From NCBI GenBank assembly GCA_014860665.1, contig JACZJI010000060.1:1-64000 (forward strand): a DNA stretch of 64,000 nucleotides. The letters are read 5' to 3'. This document shows positions 9,699 through 20,987 of the stretch, one piece after another (position 1 is the first letter of the stretch; every line of letters begins with the position of its first letter). Below the pieces are notes generated by a model. That model did no database searches, was not told the DNA's origin, and was given only the letters and a program-made list of their open reading frames with translations. This stretch comes from Bacteroidales bacterium (GTDB lineage: Bacteria; Bacteroidota; Bacteroidia; Bacteroidales; F082). Position numbers and translations under genes: made by a program.

Positions 9699-10217
9699 CT
9701 ATCCGTTAAAAACTTTATCCAAATCGATACCACGAACCTGGGCGACAGTGTAAGGATCCTGCAATTTACTCAAAGCATCAATAGTAGCTTTAACTACTGA
9801 GTGCGGATTTGAGGAACCTTTGGATTTAGCCAACACGTCGGTAACCCCTACGCTTTCAAGAACAGCACGCATAGCACCACCAGCGATTACACCGGTACCA
9901 GGAGCTGCAGATTGGATATAAACCCGAGCACCACTGTACTTACCAGTTTGTGGATGAGGAACAGTTCCTTTTAAGATCGGTACTTTTATCAAATGCTTCT
10001 TAGCATCATCAATACCTTTTGCGATTGCAGCAGTTACTTCTTTGGCTTTTCCAAGACCGTAACCAACCACACCGTTCTCGTTACCAACCACGACAATAGC
10101 AGAAAAACTAAAAGTTCTACCACCTTTGGTAACTTTGGTTACTCTCTGAATGCTTACCAGCCTGTCTTTAAATTCGATTTCGCTGGATTTAATTTTGTTT
10201 ACGTTTGCGTTTGACAT
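9699..10217 (-). CDS. rpsE: Ribosomal protein S5
   Basis: S5 shapes the mRNA entry tunnel and helps decoding accuracy. The 172-residue protein shows the double-stranded-RNA-binding-like N-domain ([35 protein letters not shown]) and the C-domain ([19 protein letters not shown]...[15 protein letters not shown]). The intact loop with K and G residues known for spectinomycin contacts gives no hint of resistance. Confidence 0.97.
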   Translation of the reverse strand: MSNANVNKIKSSEIEFKDRLVSIQRVTKVTKGGRTFSFSAIVVVGNENGVVGYGLGKAKEVTAAIAKGIDDAKKHLIKVPILKGTVPHPQTGKYSGARVYIQSAAPGTGVIAGGAMRAVLESVGVTDVLAKSKGSSNPHSVVKATIDALSKLQDPYTVAQVRGIDLDKVFNG

Positions 10218-10223
10218 AATCTC

Positions 10224-10586
10224 TTAAAATTTAAGTCCTCCCTCTCTGGCAGCTTCTGCGAGTGATTTAACTCTCCCGTGATACAAATATCCGTTTCTGT
10301 CGAAAACAACGTTCCCGATTCCGGCAGCAATAGCCCGGGTGGCGATTAAATTACCGACTTTCTTAGCTTGTTCTATTTTAGTAACTTTATCTCCTTCAAA
10401 GCTTTTATCGCTTGATGAAGCAGAAACAAGGGTTTTTTGAGCAGCATCATCGATCAACTGAACATAAATCTGTTTGTTGCTTCTGAAAACGCTCATACGA
10501 GGCCTTGCTGCAGTGCCAGTGATACTTTTTCTGACTCTCATCTTGATCCTGTTCCTGCGAAATACTTTTTTATTATTGACGCCCAT
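10224..10586 (-). CDS. rplR: Ribosomal protein L18
   Basis: L18 binds 5S rRNA in the central protuberance. The 120-residue product has the family hallmarks [14 protein letters not shown] and the C-terminal [20 protein letters not shown] segment. It starts 6 bases before rpsE ends its own leader and sits between rplF and rpsE. Confidence 0.97.
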   Translation of the reverse strand: MGVNNKKVFRRNRIKMRVRKSITGTAARPRMSVFRSNKQIYVQLIDDAAQKTLVSASSSDKSFEGDKVTKIEQAKKVGNLIATRAIAAGIGNVVFDRNGYLYHGRVKSLAEAAREGGLKF

Positions 10587-10622
10587 TTTTTTAATGGTTT
10601 TTTCAGTTTACTAACTATTGTA

Positions 10623-11180
10623 CTATTTCTTTTCAGCCGATTTTCCTGCTTTCTTTCTGAGTTCTTCACCCTGGAATTTAATACCTTTTCCTTTGTAAGG
10701 TTCAGGTTTCCTCAAAGAACGGATTTTAGCAGTTACTTGTCCTAACAGCTGTTTGTCGTTACAGGTTAATTTGATTAACGGGTTTTTACCTCTTTCGGTA
10801 ACCGTTTCCACTTTAACTTCTATGGGAAGCTCCAGATAAATATGGTGCGAATATCCCAGGGACAATTCCAGCAACTGGCCTTTGTTTTCAGCTTTGTAAC
10901 CAACACCGACCAACTCCTGAACTGAAGTGAATCCTTCACTAACACCGATAACCATATTGTTCAGTAAAGAACGGTAGAGACCGTGTTTGGCTTTATGATC
11001 TTTACTATCACTTTTACGATTCAGGGAAAGAATATTTCCTTCAATTGAAACGGTGATGTTCGGATCAATATCTTGTTTTAACTCTCCCAGTTTTCCTTTA
11101 ACAGATACAATATTGTTATCGTTAACCTTCACTTCTACTCCCTGGGGGATTGTTATTGCTTTGTTTCCTATTCGTGACAT
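10623..11180 (-). CDS. rplF: Ribosomal protein L6
   Basis: L6 lies near the factor-binding centre of the large subunit. The 185-residue protein has two repeated L6 folds: MSRIGNKAITIPQGVEV to about 82, and the second with the C-terminal PEPYKGKGIKFQGEELRKKA signature that contacts the sarcin-ricin region. Order between rpsH and rplR is standard. Confidence 0.97.
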   Translation of the reverse strand: MSRIGNKAITIPQGVEVKVNDNNIVSVKGKLGELKQDIDPNITVSIEGNILSLNRKSDSKDHKAKHGLYRSLLNNMVIGVSEGFTSVQELVGVGYKAENKGQLLELSLGYSHHIYLELPIEVKVETVTERGKNPLIKLTCNDKQLLGQVTAKIRSLRKPEPYKGKGIKFQGEELRKKAGKSAEKK

Positions 11181-11199
11181 GGGTATCTCTCCTGTTATA

Positions 11200-11595
11200 T
11201 TAACTTACATAACAAATTACTTCGCCTCCTACACCTAACTTACGGGCTTCCTTGTCTGTAATTACACCGTGTGAGGTAGAAAGGATGGCTATTCCGAGTC
11301 CGTTCATTACGCGCGGTAGGTTGTCGGCATCAGCATACTTTCTCAAACCTGGTGTAGAAACCCGGGTGATGTTGCTAATGGCCGGCATTTTTGTTACGGG
11401 ATGATATTTCAGGGCAATTTTAATGATGCCATAGTTTTCATCTTCGAACTTATAGTTTAAAATATACCCTTTTTCAAACAGAATTTTGGTAATATTTTTC
11501 TTCAGATTAGAAGCCGGCATTTCCACCATGCGGTGCTTAGCTGCTACAGCATTTCTGATTCTGGTTAAATAGTCTGCTATCGGATCAGTATTCAT
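11200..11595 (-). CDS. rpsH: Ribosomal protein S8
   Basis: S8 organises the central domain of 16S rRNA and in E. coli represses the spc operon by binding its mRNA. The 131-residue sequence shows [13 protein letters not shown] at the start and the rRNA-binding C-domain (ATSTSHG-like segment [20 protein letters not shown]). It lies between rpsN and rplF. Confidence 0.97.
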   Translation of the reverse strand: MNTDPIADYLTRIRNAVAAKHRMVEMPASNLKKNITKILFEKGYILNYKFEDENYGIIKIALKYHPVTKMPAISNITRVSTPGLRKYADADNLPRVMNGLGIAILSTSHGVITDKEARKLGVGGEVICYVS

Positions 11596-11620
11596 CTTGA
11601 ATATATTTTTATCTTTAAAC

Positions 11621-11890
11621 TTACCAACTGGCTTTTTTCAAACCTGGGATCAAACCTTTAAGGGCCATTTCCCTGAAATTTATCCTCGAAACACCAAACT
11701 CTCTCATATATCCTTTCGGCCTTCCGGTCAGCTGGCAACGGTTATGCAAACGAACAGGTGAAGCGTTTTTAGGCAATTTTTGTAATGCTTCATATTCACC
11801 TGCTGCCTTTAATGCAGCACGTTTTTCTGCATACTTGTTAACCATCTTTTGCCTTTTAAGCTCGCGAGCTTTCATTGACTCTTTTGCCAT
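11621..11890 (-). CDS. rpsN: Ribosomal protein S14 (zinc-free long form)
   Basis: S14 completes the head of the small subunit. At 89 residues this is the longer, zinc-free form: only one cysteine remains ([17 protein letters not shown]) where the zinc form has a C-x2-C...C-x2-C pattern. The end [11 protein letters not shown] is typical. It starts 2 bases after rplE. Confidence 0.96.
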   Translation of the reverse strand: MAKESMKARELKRQKMVNKYAEKRAALKAAGEYEALQKLPKNASPVRLHNRCQLTGRPKGYMREFGVSRINFREMALKGLIPGLKKASW

Positions 11891-11892
11891 GC

Positions 11893-12453
11893 TTATTTAT
11901 TTTTTTGATTTTTAAATGGTAATCCAAATTCTTTCAACAAAGCCATTGCTTCTTCATCAGTTTTTGCGGTAGTAACAAAAGTGATATCCATACCGTTGAT
12001 GCGAGAGACTTTATCAATATCAATTTCAGGAAAGATTAATTGTTCAGGAATACCTACGGTATAATTTCCACGACCGTCAAAACCTTTATCATTGATACCT
12101 CTGAAATCTCTAACACGAGGCAATGCAACGGCAATCAATCTGTCCAAAAACTCATACATTTTTTCACCGCGCAATGTCACACGCACTCCAATCGGAACAC
12201 CTTTTCTCAACTTAAAGTTGGAGACATCATGTTTAGAAATAGTTGGAACAGCTTTTTGACCTGAAATGGAAGTCATTTCTGCAAGACCAGCATCAATCAG
12301 CTTTTTATCTGCAATTCCGGCACCAATTCCCTGGTTTAATGCAATCTTTTCCAATTTGGGAACTTCCATAACACTTTTATAACTGAATTTCTCAGTAAGC
12401 GCAGGAACAATTTCCTCAAAATATTTCGTTCTTAATCTAGGTTGATATTCCAT
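11893..12453 (-). CDS. rplE: Ribosomal protein L5
   Basis: L5 binds 5S rRNA and contacts P-site tRNA. The 186-residue product contains the family segments [27 protein letters not shown]-like [35 protein letters not shown] and the C-terminal [15 protein letters not shown]. Its start codon overlaps the rplX stop by one base, indicating translational coupling. Confidence 0.97.
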   Translation of the reverse strand: MEYQPRLRTKYFEEIVPALTEKFSYKSVMEVPKLEKIALNQGIGAGIADKKLIDAGLAEMTSISGQKAVPTISKHDVSNFKLRKGVPIGVRVTLRGEKMYEFLDRLIAVALPRVRDFRGINDKGFDGRGNYTVGIPEQLIFPEIDIDKVSRINGMDITFVTTAKTDEEAMALLKEFGLPFKNQKNK

Positions 12454-12773
12454 TATTTAATTACCTCCCCTGATTTTTTTGAATAACGTACTGACTTTCC
12501 ACTGTTCTCATCGCGTTTTCTACCGATACGGGTAGGATTTCCGGCTCCGTCAATCACTTTCAGATTTGACAAATGAATACCAGCCTCTTTCTTAACGATT
12601 CCCCCATTGGGATAGTCGGCATTGGGCTTGGTATGCTTAGAAACCATATTCACACCCTCAACGATGGCTTTACTTTTATCGGCAATAACATCAAGCACTC
12701 TACCTGTGCTTCCTTTGTCATTCCCTGCGATAACCATCACGTTATCACCTTTCTTTATATGCAATTTTGCCAT
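12453..12773 (-). CDS. rplX: Ribosomal protein L24
   Basis: L24 initiates assembly of the large subunit. The 106-residue product carries the KOW motif near the N-terminus ([22 protein letters not shown]) and the [20 protein letters not shown] segment. Order between rplN and rplE is standard; it overlaps rplE by one base. Confidence 0.97.
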   Translation of the reverse strand: MAKLHIKKGDNVMVIAGNDKGSTGRVLDVIADKSKAIVEGVNMVSKHTKPNADYPNGGIVKKEAGIHLSNLKVIDGAGNPTRIGRKRDENSGKSVRYSKKSGEVIK

Positions 12774-12791
12774 AACTCTTTGTTTTCAATA

Positions 12792-13160
12792 TTAAAGCAC
12801 CTCAGGTGCAAGTGAAACAATCTTCATGTATTGCTTTTCACGCAATTCCCTGGCAACGGGTCCAAAAATACGGGTTCCCATCATCTCACCTGCATTGTTC
12901 AGCAATACACAAGCGTTATCATCAAAACGAATATAGCTTCCGTCGTTTCTTCTCACCTCTTTCTTTGTTCTAACAACTACAGCCTTTGCGACGGCACCTT
13001 TTTTGATATTACCGGAAGGTAATGCATTTTTAACCGCAACAACGATCTGGTCGCCAACAGAGGCATACCTTTTTCCTGTTCCGCCAAGGACTCTTATTAC
13101 CAGCACCTCTTTGGCTCCGCTATTATCAGCAACTGCAAGTCTTGATTCTTGTTGTACCAT
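12792..13160 (-). CDS. rplN: Ribosomal protein L14
   Basis: L14 lies at the subunit interface and is the docking site of the silencing factor RsfS in many bacteria. The 122-residue sequence begins [18 protein letters not shown] and carries the signature [16 protein letters not shown] and the end [20 protein letters not shown]. It starts 2 bases after rpsQ. Confidence 0.98.
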   Translation of the reverse strand: MVQQESRLAVADNSGAKEVLVIRVLGGTGKRYASVGDQIVVAVKNALPSGNIKKGAVAKAVVVRTKKEVRRNDGSYIRFDDNACVLLNNAGEMMGTRIFGPVARELREKQYMKIVSLAPEVL

Positions 13161-13162
13161 GG

Positions 13163-13420
13163 TTATTTAGCTCTTTCAATAATTTCTACTAATCTCCAAT
13201 TCTTATTTTTACTCAGAGGACGAGTTTCCATAATGCGCACAGTATCTCCGATATTGCATTCATTATTTTCGTCGTGAGCAATGAATTTTTTAGACTTTTT
13301 CACAAACTTTCCATACATGGGATGTTTGAGTTGGCGCTCTACATTAACAGCAATAGATTTGTCCATTTTATTGCTTACGACGATGCCGATTCGCTCTTTT
13401 CTAAGATTTCTCTTTTCCAT
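13163..13420 (-). CDS. rpsQ: Ribosomal protein S17
   Basis: S17 is a primary 16S-rRNA-binding OB-fold protein. The 85-residue product shows [40 protein letters not shown] and [19 protein letters not shown], all typical. Its start overlaps the rpmC stop by one base. Confidence 0.97.
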   Translation of the reverse strand: MEKRNLRKERIGIVVSNKMDKSIAVNVERQLKHPMYGKFVKKSKKFIAHDENNECNIGDTVRIMETRPLSKNKNWRLVEIIERAK

Positions 13421-13635
13421 TATACAGACTCCTTAACGTTTTTAGCCTCTAATTCTCTTTTCCTCAATTCAGTTTTCATACGTGCAATCGTCTTTTTGCT
13501 ATCGACAATTTTGTGAGGATTATCCAATGGAGAAACAGCATGATTTAGTTTTAACTTAGTCAGGTGTTTTTCTTCTTCCACCAACCTTTCAACGAGGTCA
13601 GAGGTACTCATTTCTTTAACAACTTCCTGTTTCAT
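13420..13635 (-). CDS. rpmC: Ribosomal protein L29
   Basis: L29 is a two-helix protein next to the exit tunnel, near the trigger-factor and SRP docking site. The 71-residue product has the expected coiled-coil pattern ([20 protein letters not shown], then [19 protein letters not shown]). Position between rplP and rpsQ is standard. Confidence 0.95.
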   Translation of the reverse strand: MKQEVVKEMSTSDLVERLVEEEKHLTKLKLNHAVSPLDNPHKIVDSKKTIARMKTELRKRELEAKNVKESV

Positions 13636-13641
13636 TGCTTT

Positions 13642-14064
13642 CTAATTTTCGACGTAGTCGCGTCTAACAATAAATTTAGTTTTTACAGGCAACTTCTGGG
13701 CAGCCAGCCTGAGTGCTTCTTTTGCTATTGACAAGGGAACACCTTCAGCTTCGAAAAGAATCCTTCCTGGGGTAACCCGGGCTACAAAATATTCAGGGGC
13801 ACCTTTACCTTTACCCATACGGACTTCTGCAGGCTTTTTGGTCACAGGTTTATCAGGAAATATCCGAATCCAAATCTGACCTTCACGTTTCATGTAACGG
13901 GTCACCGCCTGACGTGCAGCTTCAATTTGTCTTCCGGTCAGCCAGGCTTGCTCCATCGTCTTGATCCCAAACGACCCAAAGGCCAGTTCAGCACCACGGT
14001 GAGCATTACCTTTCATCTTGCCTTTTTGCTGCTTCCTATATTTCGTTTTCTTTGGTTGTAACAT
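13642..14064 (-). CDS. rplP: Ribosomal protein L16
   Basis: L16 organises the A-site region of the peptidyl transferase centre. The 140-residue protein shows the start [20 protein letters not shown] and the conserved [20 protein letters not shown] loop. It contains the region hydroxylated in E. coli at an arginine, here R in [14 protein letters not shown]. It lies between rpsC and rpmC. Confidence 0.98.
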   Translation of the reverse strand: MLQPKKTKYRKQQKGKMKGNAHRGAELAFGSFGIKTMEQAWLTGRQIEAARQAVTRYMKREGQIWIRIFPDKPVTKKPAEVRMGKGKGAPEYFVARVTPGRILFEAEGVPLSIAKEALRLAAQKLPVKTKFIVRRDYVEN

Positions 14065-14094
14065 TTCTATAACCTTTATATATTATCAATGCTA

Positions 14095-14829
14095 TTATCT
14101 TCTGCTTCTTGAGCGTGCTCTTCCACTAGCTGGGGCAGCAGGTCCTTTGCGACCAGCAGCAGCAGGTTGAGACTGAGGAGCTCCTGAAGGTACAAGCTCA
14201 GGTTTTCCGTAAACTTCACCTTTGAAAATCCAAACTTTAATACCAATACGACCATAAGTAGTATGAGCTTCTACCAAAGCATAGTCAATATCGGCACGTA
14301 AAGTATGCAAAGGAATACGGCCTTCTTTGTACATCTCGCTGCGAGCCATTTCAGCACCGCCAACACGACCAGAAATCACAACTTTAATTCCCTGTGCTCC
14401 CAAACGCATGCTGGACGCAATAGCAGTTTTAATGGCACGTCTGAAAGAAACCCTGCCTTCAATTTGTTTACTGATGTTGGAAGCAACAATCTGTGCATCC
14501 AATTCAGGGCGTCTTACTTCAGAAATATTGATTTGGACCTCTTTTTTGGTGAGTTTTTTCAGTTCTTCTTTCAGTTTATCAACTTCAGAACCGCCTTTTC
14601 CAATGATAATACCCGGGCGAGCAGTAAAAATAGTTACAGTCACCATCTTCAGGGTACGTTGAATCATGATCTTGGAAATACCAGCTTTTGCAAGACGTAC
14701 TTCAAGATATTTACGAATTGCGTCATCTTCAATAAGTTTTTTGGAAAAATCCTTACCGCCATACCAGTATGAATCCCATCCCTTGATGATGCCTAACCTA
14801 AGTCCTATTGGGTTGATTTTTTGTCCCAT
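14095..14829 (-). CDS. rpsC: Ribosomal protein S3
   Basis: S3 forms the mRNA entry pore and helicase. The 244-residue protein has the type-II KH domain ([20 protein letters not shown], the GIIIGKGG loop is diagnostic) and the C-terminal S3 domain ([20 protein letters not shown]). Residues from about 208 form a low-complexity Pro/Ala/Gln/Arg tail ([19 protein letters not shown]) that is not part of the conserved fold. Confidence 0.97.
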   Translation of the reverse strand: MGQKINPIGLRLGIIKGWDSYWYGGKDFSKKLIEDDAIRKYLEVRLAKAGISKIMIQRTLKMVTVTIFTARPGIIIGKGGSEVDKLKEELKKLTKKEVQINISEVRRPELDAQIVASNISKQIEGRVSFRRAIKTAIASSMRLGAQGIKVVISGRVGGAEMARSEMYKEGRIPLHTLRADIDYALVEAHTTYGRIGIKVWIFKGEVYGKPELVPSGAPQSQPAAAGRKGPAAPASGRARSRSRR

Positions 14830-14852
14830 TAATCTATATTATTAAAGAAAAA

Positions 14853-15296
14853 TTATTCGTTGTTTGTTTCTTCTACACCAGCTTCAGCAGCTTTCATTTC
14901 CTCTACCCTGTTTCCAAGAATCAGAGTAACGTGGTTTGATCTCTTACGGATACGGTGAGCACGTCCCTGAGGTGCAGGTTGAATTCTTTTCAGAACTCTA
15001 CCGCCATCAACCATAATTTGTTTGATGTACAATTGGTTGTCCTCAATGCGGGCGCCTTCATTTTTAACTTCCCAGTTAGCAATAGCCGAGCGCAACAAAT
15101 TGTAAACTTGACCGGCAGCTTCTTTCTGAGTATGTTTCAGTACATTCAAAGCTTGTTCTGCTCCCATACCTCTTACTAAGTCAGCTACTAAACGCATTTT
15201 ACGAGGTGATGAAGGTACGTTCATCAAACGAGCGATGTACAATTTCTTACGTTCCTCTTTACGCTTTTCAGCAGTATTATGTTTTCTAGATCCCAT
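14853..15296 (-). CDS. rplV: Ribosomal protein L22
   Basis: L22 lines the narrow part of the peptide exit tunnel with its extended beta-hairpin (here [22 protein letters not shown]). The 147-residue product is longer than E. coli L22 (110) because of an N-terminal lysine/arginine stretch and a short acidic C-terminal tail ([16 protein letters not shown]). It lies between rpsS and rpsC. Confidence 0.97.
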   Translation of the reverse strand: MGSRKHNTAEKRKEERKKLYIARLMNVPSSPRKMRLVADLVRGMGAEQALNVLKHTQKEAAGQVYNLLRSAIANWEVKNEGARIEDNQLYIKQIMVDGGRVLKRIQPAPQGRAHRIRKRSNHVTLILGNRVEEMKAAEAGVEETNNE

Positions 15297-15307
15297 TGTT
15301 TTGCGCT

Positions 15308-15586
15308 TTATTTTTTACCTTTATCTTTTTTACCAGCATGACCTCTGAAAATCCGGGTAGGTGCAAATTCTCCTAGTTTGTGGCCTACCATATTTTCTGT
15401 CACATAAACAGGAATAAATTTGTTCCCATTGTGTACCGCGATCGTCTGGCCTACAAAGTCTGGTGAAATCATAGATGCACGTGACCAGGTTTTAATAACA
15501 GTCTTCTTTGCTGATTCCACATTAGCCAACACTTTCTTTTCGAGTTTATAGTGTATGTAAGGTCCTTTTTTTAATGAACGGCTCAT
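15308..15586 (-). CDS. rpsS: Ribosomal protein S19
   Basis: S19 forms a head complex with S13 and contacts the large subunit. The 92-residue sequence begins [19 protein letters not shown] and has the signatures [20 protein letters not shown] and [18 protein letters not shown]. Order rplB-rpsS-rplV is standard. Confidence 0.98.
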   Translation of the reverse strand: MSRSLKKGPYIHYKLEKKVLANVESAKKTVIKTWSRASMISPDFVGQTIAVHNGNKFIPVYVTENMVGHKLGEFAPTRIFRGHAGKKDKGKK

Positions 15587-15610
15587 ATCAGTATCAATTT
15601 AATTCCTCGA

Positions 15611-16432
15611 TTACTTTCTTTTTTCAATAATATATTTGCTCGAATCCTTCTTAGGAGCCCTGGTCTTATATCCCTTAGCTGGCATACCTTTTCTTGAACG
15701 AGGATGTCCACCTGTAGCACGACCTTCACCACCACCCATCGGGTGATCAACTGGGTTCATAGCTACACCACGTACTCTTGGACGTCTTCCCAACCAACGG
15801 CTACGACCAGCTTTACCTGATTTTTCAAGGTTATGCTCTGAATTGGAAACCATTCCTACAGTAGCCCTGCATGTTTGCAAAATCATACGGGTTTCTCCTG
15901 AAGGCATTTTCAAAATTGCAAATTTCCCTTCACGAGTCAGTAATTGTGCATAAGATCCGGCACTTCTTGCCATTTTTGCACCCTGACCTGGACGTAATTC
16001 AATATTATGAATCACTGTACCAAAAGGAACTTCACTCAGATACAATGTATTTCCTAAGTCGGGAGAAACGCCCTTTCCGGAAATAATTTGCTGACCAACA
16101 GTTAATCCCTGAGGAGCAATAATGTAACGTTTTTCACCGTCAGCATAATTGATTAAGGCAATACGAGCCGTACGATTTGGATCGTACTCAATGCTCTTTA
16201 CCACACCAGGAATTCCTTCTTTATCCCTCTTGAAATCAATAATTCTGTATCTCTGTTTGTGACCGCCACCTATATTACGGACAGTCATTTTTCCTTCTCC
16301 GTTACGTCCACCAGTACTGTTTTTCTTACCAATCAAACTCTTTTCAGGTTTGCTGGCAGTGATGTCATTGAAAGCGCTTATGATTTTGAAGCGCTGACCT
16401 GGTGTTGTCGGTTTATATTTCTTTAGAGCCAT
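15611..16432 (-). CDS. rplB: Ribosomal protein L2
   Basis: L2 is a core 23S-rRNA-binding protein needed for subunit association and peptidyl transfer. The 273-residue length is normal. Key segments are the OB fold ([20 protein letters not shown]), and the C-terminal [20 protein letters not shown] loop, whose His (the equivalent of E. coli H229) is present. It lies between rplW and rpsS. Confidence 0.98.
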   Translation of the reverse strand: MALKKYKPTTPGQRFKIISAFNDITASKPEKSLIGKKNSTGGRNGEGKMTVRNIGGGHKQRYRIIDFKRDKEGIPGVVKSIEYDPNRTARIALINYADGEKRYIIAPQGLTVGQQIISGKGVSPDLGNTLYLSEVPFGTVIHNIELRPGQGAKMARSAGSYAQLLTREGKFAILKMPSGETRMILQTCRATVGMVSNSEHNLEKSGKAGRSRWLGRRPRVRGVAMNPVDHPMGGGEGRATGGHPRSRKGMPAKGYKTRAPKKDSSKYIIEKRK

Positions 16433-16437
16433 GTCTA

Positions 16438-16728
16438 CTATATGTTGCTAAAAAAATCAATCGTTTCTCCATCGGCAAGGGTAACAATAGCTTTCTTGAA
16501 AGCATTGGTTTTGCCGGATATTATTCCTGCTTTGGTATTGCGCAATTTGCTTTTACCGGAATAGTTCATGGTGTTTACAGAAACTACCTGAACATTGTAA
16601 AGTTCTTCAACAGCTGATTTAATCTGAATCTTGTTAGCACGCTTGTCAACGATAAATCCAAATTGAGCCAGGTTGGTTCCCTTTGCTGTCATTTTTTCTG
16701 TAATAACCGGTTTCAATAATACACCCAT
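16438..16728 (-). CDS. rplW: Ribosomal protein L23
   Basis: L23 sits at the mouth of the exit tunnel, the docking site of trigger factor and SRP. The 96-residue product shows [20 protein letters not shown] and the characteristic [20 protein letters not shown] segment. It starts 5 bases after the rplB ATG context and 12 bases after rplD ends. Confidence 0.96.
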   Translation of the reverse strand: MGVLLKPVITEKMTAKGTNLAQFGFIVDKRANKIQIKSAVEELYNVQVVSVNTMNYSGKSKLRNTKAGIISGKTNAFKKAIVTLADGETIDFFSNI

Positions 16729-16740
16729 CTTTTTTCAGAT

Positions 16741-17373
16741 TTATTTTTTTGAAAACAATTCTTCTGTGTTCTTTAAGGCACCCTCCATAAAGACAATCTT
16801 ATTAGAGTTAAGAATGTCGTAAGTATTAATAGTTTCAACTCTTAATACTTTTGAACTGGGAATGTTTCGTGCAGAAAAATAAAGGTTTCTGTCAGCCTCG
16901 CTCACAACCAGTAAAGTTTTCTGATTTTCAACTTGCAGATCATTCAGGATTTTTTGAAAATTCTTTGTCTTGATTGAATCAAATTTGAAATCCTCAATAA
17001 TCATGATTTCGTTATCTATTGCTTTATAAGTCAAAGCAGACAAACGAGCCAATTTTTTAAGCTTTTTATTCAGCTTCATGTTGTAGTCGCGGGGATGAGG
17101 TCCGAAAACTCTACCACCGCCACGAAATACAGGACTTTTGATATCACCGGAACGAGCAGTACCAGTTCCTTTTTGTCTTTTCAGCTTACGGGTACTACCG
17201 GTAACATCACTCCGCTCCCTGGAATCGTGAGTCCCTTGTCTTTTGTTGTTCATTATCTGTTTTACATCCAGATAAATTGCATGATCATTGGGCTCAATCC
17301 CAAACACGGAATCGATCAAGCTTACTTTTCGACCCGTATCTTCTCCGTTAATTTTTTTAACCGTTAACTCCAT
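16741..17373 (-). CDS. rplD: Ribosomal protein L4
   Basis: L4 lines the exit tunnel and in E. coli also represses the S10 operon by attenuation. The 210-residue product has the extended tunnel loop ([20 protein letters not shown], then [15 protein letters not shown]). The loop reads [15 protein letters not shown] with no deletion of the kind linked to macrolide resistance. The start overlaps rplC by 10 bases. Confidence 0.97.
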   Translation of the reverse strand: MELTVKKINGEDTGRKVSLIDSVFGIEPNDHAIYLDVKQIMNNKRQGTHDSRERSDVTGSTRKLKRQKGTGTARSGDIKSPVFRGGGRVFGPHPRDYNMKLNKKLKKLARLSALTYKAIDNEIMIIEDFKFDSIKTKNFQKILNDLQVENQKTLLVVSEADRNLYFSARNIPSSKVLRVETINTYDILNSNKIVFMEGALKNTEELFSKK

Positions 17374-17987
17374 CTTTCCAGAATTACATATGAATTATTA
17401 GGTCCGGGAACAGCACCTTTTACTACAATTAAATTCTTTTCAGGAATAATTTTCATAACCTTCAGGTTAATCATTTTTACCCTGTTTCCTCCGGTTCTTC
17501 CTGCCATGCGCATTCCTTTAAAAACTCTTGAAGGATATGAAGAAGCTCCTAATGAACCGGGAGCTCTGAGCCGGTTGTGCTGACCATGAGTAGCATCATT
17601 AACACCGGCAAAATTATGACGTTTTACAACACCCTGAAACCCTTTACCTTTGGAGTTAGCTATTGCGTCAATAAATTCTCCTTCAAAAAACACCTCAACA
17701 GTAATAACTTCTCCAAGTGTTTTCTGATGTTCAAAACGTGTAAACTCTGCAACAACTTTTTTTGGTGCTGTATTTGCCTTGGCGAAATGTCCCATTTCAG
17801 CCTTGTTGCTGTGTTTTTCTTTTTTATCGTCAAAAGAAAGTTGTACTGCTGAATAGCCGTCATTTTCGACGGTTCTGATCTGCGACACAACACACGGGCC
17901 GGCTTCGATAACGGTGCAAGGAATGTTCTTTCCCTGTTCGTCATAAATGCTGGTCATCCCTATTTTTTTTCCAATTATTCCTGACAT
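17364..17987 (-). CDS. rplC: Ribosomal protein L3
   Basis: L3 starts 50S assembly and reaches the peptidyl transferase centre. The 207-residue protein begins [20 protein letters not shown] and has the central loop signature [20 protein letters not shown] followed by [13 protein letters not shown]. The Gln in the HGQ context is the site methylated by PrmB in E. coli. It overlaps rplD by 10 bases. Confidence 0.98.
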   Translation of the reverse strand: MSGIIGKKIGMTSIYDEQGKNIPCTVIEAGPCVVSQIRTVENDGYSAVQLSFDDKKEKHSNKAEMGHFAKANTAPKKVVAEFTRFEHQKTLGEVITVEVFFEGEFIDAIANSKGKGFQGVVKRHNFAGVNDATHGQHNRLRAPGSLGASSYPSRVFKGMRMAGRTGGNRVKMINLKVMKIIPEKNLIVVKGAVPGPNNSYVILERWS

Positions 17988-18012
17988 CGCTTTATTCTTT
18001 AAGCCTTAACTA

Positions 18013-18318
18013 TCAAACTTTAATCTCAACTTCAACACCACTAGGTAACTCCAGCTTCATCAGCGCATCAATGGTTTTTGATGTGGAGTTAAAAACATCC
18101 ATCAACCGTTTGTAGGTGCTCAATTCGAACTGCTCTCTGGACTTTTTGTTAACAAAAGTAGAACGGTTCACGGTATACACCTTTTTGTGTGTCGGTAACG
18201 GAATGGGTCCGTTTACAACAGCTCCGGTTGATTTTACCGTCTTTACAATCTTTTCGGCAGACTTGTCTACCAGGTTGTGATCGTAAGATTTGAGTTTTAT
18301 TCTTATTCTCTGGTTCAC
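18013..18318 (-). CDS. rpsJ: Ribosomal protein S10
   Basis: S10 is a head protein that doubles as a NusB partner in transcription antitermination. The 101-residue sequence starts [20 protein letters not shown] and has the [20 protein letters not shown] loop. It follows fusA by only 14 bases, with no tuf gene in between, joining the str and S10 operons. Confidence 0.98.
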   Translation of the reverse strand: MNQRIRIKLKSYDHNLVDKSAEKIVKTVKSTGAVVNGPIPLPTHKKVYTVNRSTFVNKKSREQFELSTYKRLMDVFNSTSKTIDALMKLELPSGVEVEIKV

Positions 18319-18332
18319 TTTATATAAAGTTT

Positions 18333-20447
18333 TTAACTAACAATACCTTTTACTTTTTTAACAACTTCATCCGAAATGAAAGAAGGAGCTTCCTCATACT
18401 TATGAAATTCCATTGTTGAAGTTGCACGTCCGGAAGTCAGTGTTCTCAACGATGTAACGTAGCCAAACATTTCTGACAACGGAACTTCGGCTTTTACAAC
18501 CTGGAAACCAACTTTAGCAGTAATATCCCTCAATATGGCCCTGCGGCGTGTCAAATCACCTGTAACATCACCCAAATAGTCATCAGGAGTAACAACTTCC
18601 AGTTTCATGATGGGTTCCAGCAACACAGATTTGGCTTTTTGAGCAGCATGTTTGAATCCAATCTTGGCAGCCATTTCGAAGGAAAGCTGGTCGGAGTCAA
18701 CCGGGTGGAAGCTTCCGTCGATCAAACGAACGCGCATTTTCTCCAGAGGATAACCGGCGAGAACACCATTCTGCATAGCAGCTTCAAATCCTTTCTTAAC
18801 AGAAGGGATAAACTCTCTCGGAATATTTCCTCCCTTCACCTCATCAATAAATTCCAGACCTTTTTCGGTTCCCTCAGCCGGGCTCAATTCAAACTGAATG
18901 TCGGCAAATTTACCACGACCACCCGTCTGCTTCTTGTAGACTTCTTTATGCAGAGCAGAACCAACGATGGCTTCTTTATAAGAAACCTGAGGCTGACCCA
19001 CATTGCATTCAACTTTAAATTCACGCTTCAGACGATCCACCAAAATATCCAAATGAAGCTCACCCATTCCGGAAATAATGGTCTGACCTGTATCCTGATC
19101 GGTATTTACTTTGAAAGTAGGATCTTCTTCAGCCAACTTACCTAAAGCAACACTCATCCTGTCCATATCACCCTGAGTTTTTGGCTCAATGGAGATACTA
19201 ATAACAGGAGCCGGGAAGGTCATTGATTCCAACACAACCGGGAATTTCTCATCGGTCAGTGTATCACCGGTGCGAATTGTCTTGAAACCTACTGCAGCGC
19301 CAATGTCACCAGCCTCGATTTTTTCCATGGGATTCTGTTGGTTGGCATGCATCTGCATGATCCGGCTGATTCTCTCTTTTTTACCTGTATTAACATTCAG
19401 AACATAAGAACCTGATGTTAAAGTACCAGAGTAAACACGGAAGAAGCAGAGCCTACCAACATAAGGATCGGTTGCAATTTTGAATGCCAGTGCTGAAAAA
19501 TGATCATTGGGATCTGGTGAACGAAATTCTTCCACATCTGTTTTTGGGTTAATCCCCTTAACAGCATCAATATCTAATGGACTGGGGAGGAATTCGATGA
19601 TAGCATTAAGCAACATCTGAACACCTTTATTCTTAAATGCAGAACCGCACATCACAGGTGTGATTTTCATATCCAATGTAGCCCTGCGAATAACATTCAT
19701 CATTTCTTCTTCAGTGATAGAGTCGGGATCATCCATAAATTTCTCCAACAATTCGTCACTTTCTTCAGCCACACCTTCGATTAACTTCATCCGGTAATCA
19801 TAAACGGTATCCTTTAGATCATCAGGAATCGGAATTTCAACAATCTTTGTTCCCTGAGTTGAATCATCCCAGATAAAGGCTTTGTTTTTTACGAGGTCAA
19901 CCACACCTCTGAAGTCCTCTTCTGCACCAATCGGAACCTGGATCAAAACCGGGTTGGCTCCCAGTCTATCTCTGATCTGATCCACTACAGAGAAAAAGTC
20001 GGCACCTGAACGGTCCATCTTGTTCACAAAACTAATGCGAGGAACTTTATATTTATCGGCCTGTCTCCACACTGTTTCAGATTGGGGTTCTACACCACCA
20101 ACTGCACAGAACAAAGCAACAGCTCCGTCAAGAACCCTGAGTGAACGTTCTACTTCAACAGTAAAGTCAACGTGTCCTGGGGTATCTATAATGTTAATCT
20201 TATGTTTTTTTCCAAATAGCTCCCAATAAACGGTGGTTGCAGCTGAAGTAATGGTAATACCACGCTCCTGTTCCTGAACCATCCAGTCCATAGTAGCAGC
20301 ACCTTCATGTACCTCACCAATTTTGTAATTCTTTCCGGTATAGAAAAGAATACGCTCGGTCGTGGTAGTCTTGCCCGCGTCAATATGAGCCATAATCCCG
20401 ATGTTTCGGGTAAGACTCAACCTATTATTATTATCCTGCACTGCCAT
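18333..20447 (-). CDS. fusA: Elongation factor G
   Basis: EF-G is the translocation GTPase. The 704-residue protein has all five domains. G1 ([16 protein letters not shown]), G2 ([11 protein letters not shown]), G3 (DTPGHVDF) and G4 (NKMDRSGAD) are intact. Domain IV has the tip loop region around [15 protein letters not shown], and domain V ends with the [10 protein letters not shown] segment. The E-x3-G-x10-RGIT pattern fits the translocase rather than the mitochondrial-type EF-G2. It lies between rpsG and rpsJ. Confidence 0.98.
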   Translation of the reverse strand: MAVQDNNNRLSLTRNIGIMAHIDAGKTTTTERILFYTGKNYKIGEVHEGAATMDWMVQEQERGITITSAATTVYWELFGKKHKINIIDTPGHVDFTVEVERSLRVLDGAVALFCAVGGVEPQSETVWRQADKYKVPRISFVNKMDRSGADFFSVVDQIRDRLGANPVLIQVPIGAEEDFRGVVDLVKNKAFIWDDSTQGTKIVEIPIPDDLKDTVYDYRMKLIEGVAEESDELLEKFMDDPDSITEEEMMNVIRRATLDMKITPVMCGSAFKNKGVQMLLNAIIEFLPSPLDIDAVKGINPKTDVEEFRSPDPNDHFSALAFKIATDPYVGRLCFFRVYSGTLTSGSYVLNVNTGKKERISRIMQMHANQQNPMEKIEAGDIGAAVGFKTIRTGDTLTDEKFPVVLESMTFPAPVISISIEPKTQGDMDRMSVALGKLAEEDPTFKVNTDQDTGQTIISGMGELHLDILVDRLKREFKVECNVGQPQVSYKEAIVGSALHKEVYKKQTGGRGKFADIQFELSPAEGTEKGLEFIDEVKGGNIPREFIPSVKKGFEAAMQNGVLAGYPLEKMRVRLIDGSFHPVDSDQLSFEMAAKIGFKHAAQKAKSVLLEPIMKLEVVTPDDYLGDVTGDLTRRRAILRDITAKVGFQVVKAEVPLSEMFGYVTSLRTLTSGRATSTMEFHKYEEAPSFISDEVVKKVKGIVS

Positions 20448-20484
20448 CTCTAATCTTAGTCCTTAATAGCTTGTTTAGTAATCA

Positions 20485-20958
20485 TTAAAATCTAAAGTGT
20501 GAAAATGCTTTATTAGCTTCTGCCATACGATGCGTATCTTCTTTCTTTTTGAAAGCAGCACCTTCTTCTTTATATGCAGCAAGAATTTCGCCTGCTAACT
20601 TTTCGCCCATGCTTTTTTCATGGCGTTTTCGTGCGAAATTGATGAGATTCTTCATTCCGATGGATTGTTTACGTCCTGCTGGAATTTCTGAAGGGATCTG
20701 GAAAGTTGCGCCACCAATACGACGGCTCCTTACTTCAACTGAAGGAGTTACATTGGCCAAAGCTTTTTTCCAAACATCGAGTGCATTTTCTTCTTCACCT
20801 AACTTGGAAGAAACGATATCCATTGCATCATAAAAAATGCTGAAAGCAACACTCTTCTTGCCACTAAACATGATGTTGTTTACAAATTTAGTAACCAAAA
20901 CATCATTATATTTTGGATCCGGAAGAATAATCCGTTTTTTTGGTTTTGTCTTTCTCAT
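20485..20958 (-). CDS. rpsG: Ribosomal protein S7
   Basis: S7 nucleates assembly of the 30S head. The 157-residue protein begins [19 protein letters not shown] and has the helix signature [20 protein letters not shown] and the beta-hairpin [17 protein letters not shown] that reaches the E site. Order rpsL-rpsG-fusA matches the str operon. Confidence 0.98.
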   Translation of the reverse strand: MRKTKPKKRIILPDPKYNDVLVTKFVNNIMFSGKKSVAFSIFYDAMDIVSSKLGEEENALDVWKKALANVTPSVEVRSRRIGGATFQIPSEIPAGRKQSIGMKNLINFARKRHEKSMGEKLAGEILAAYKEEGAAFKKKEDTHRMAEANKAFSHFRF

Positions 20959-20987
20959 TGTACCGAGAGATTAAAATGCTTTACTTT

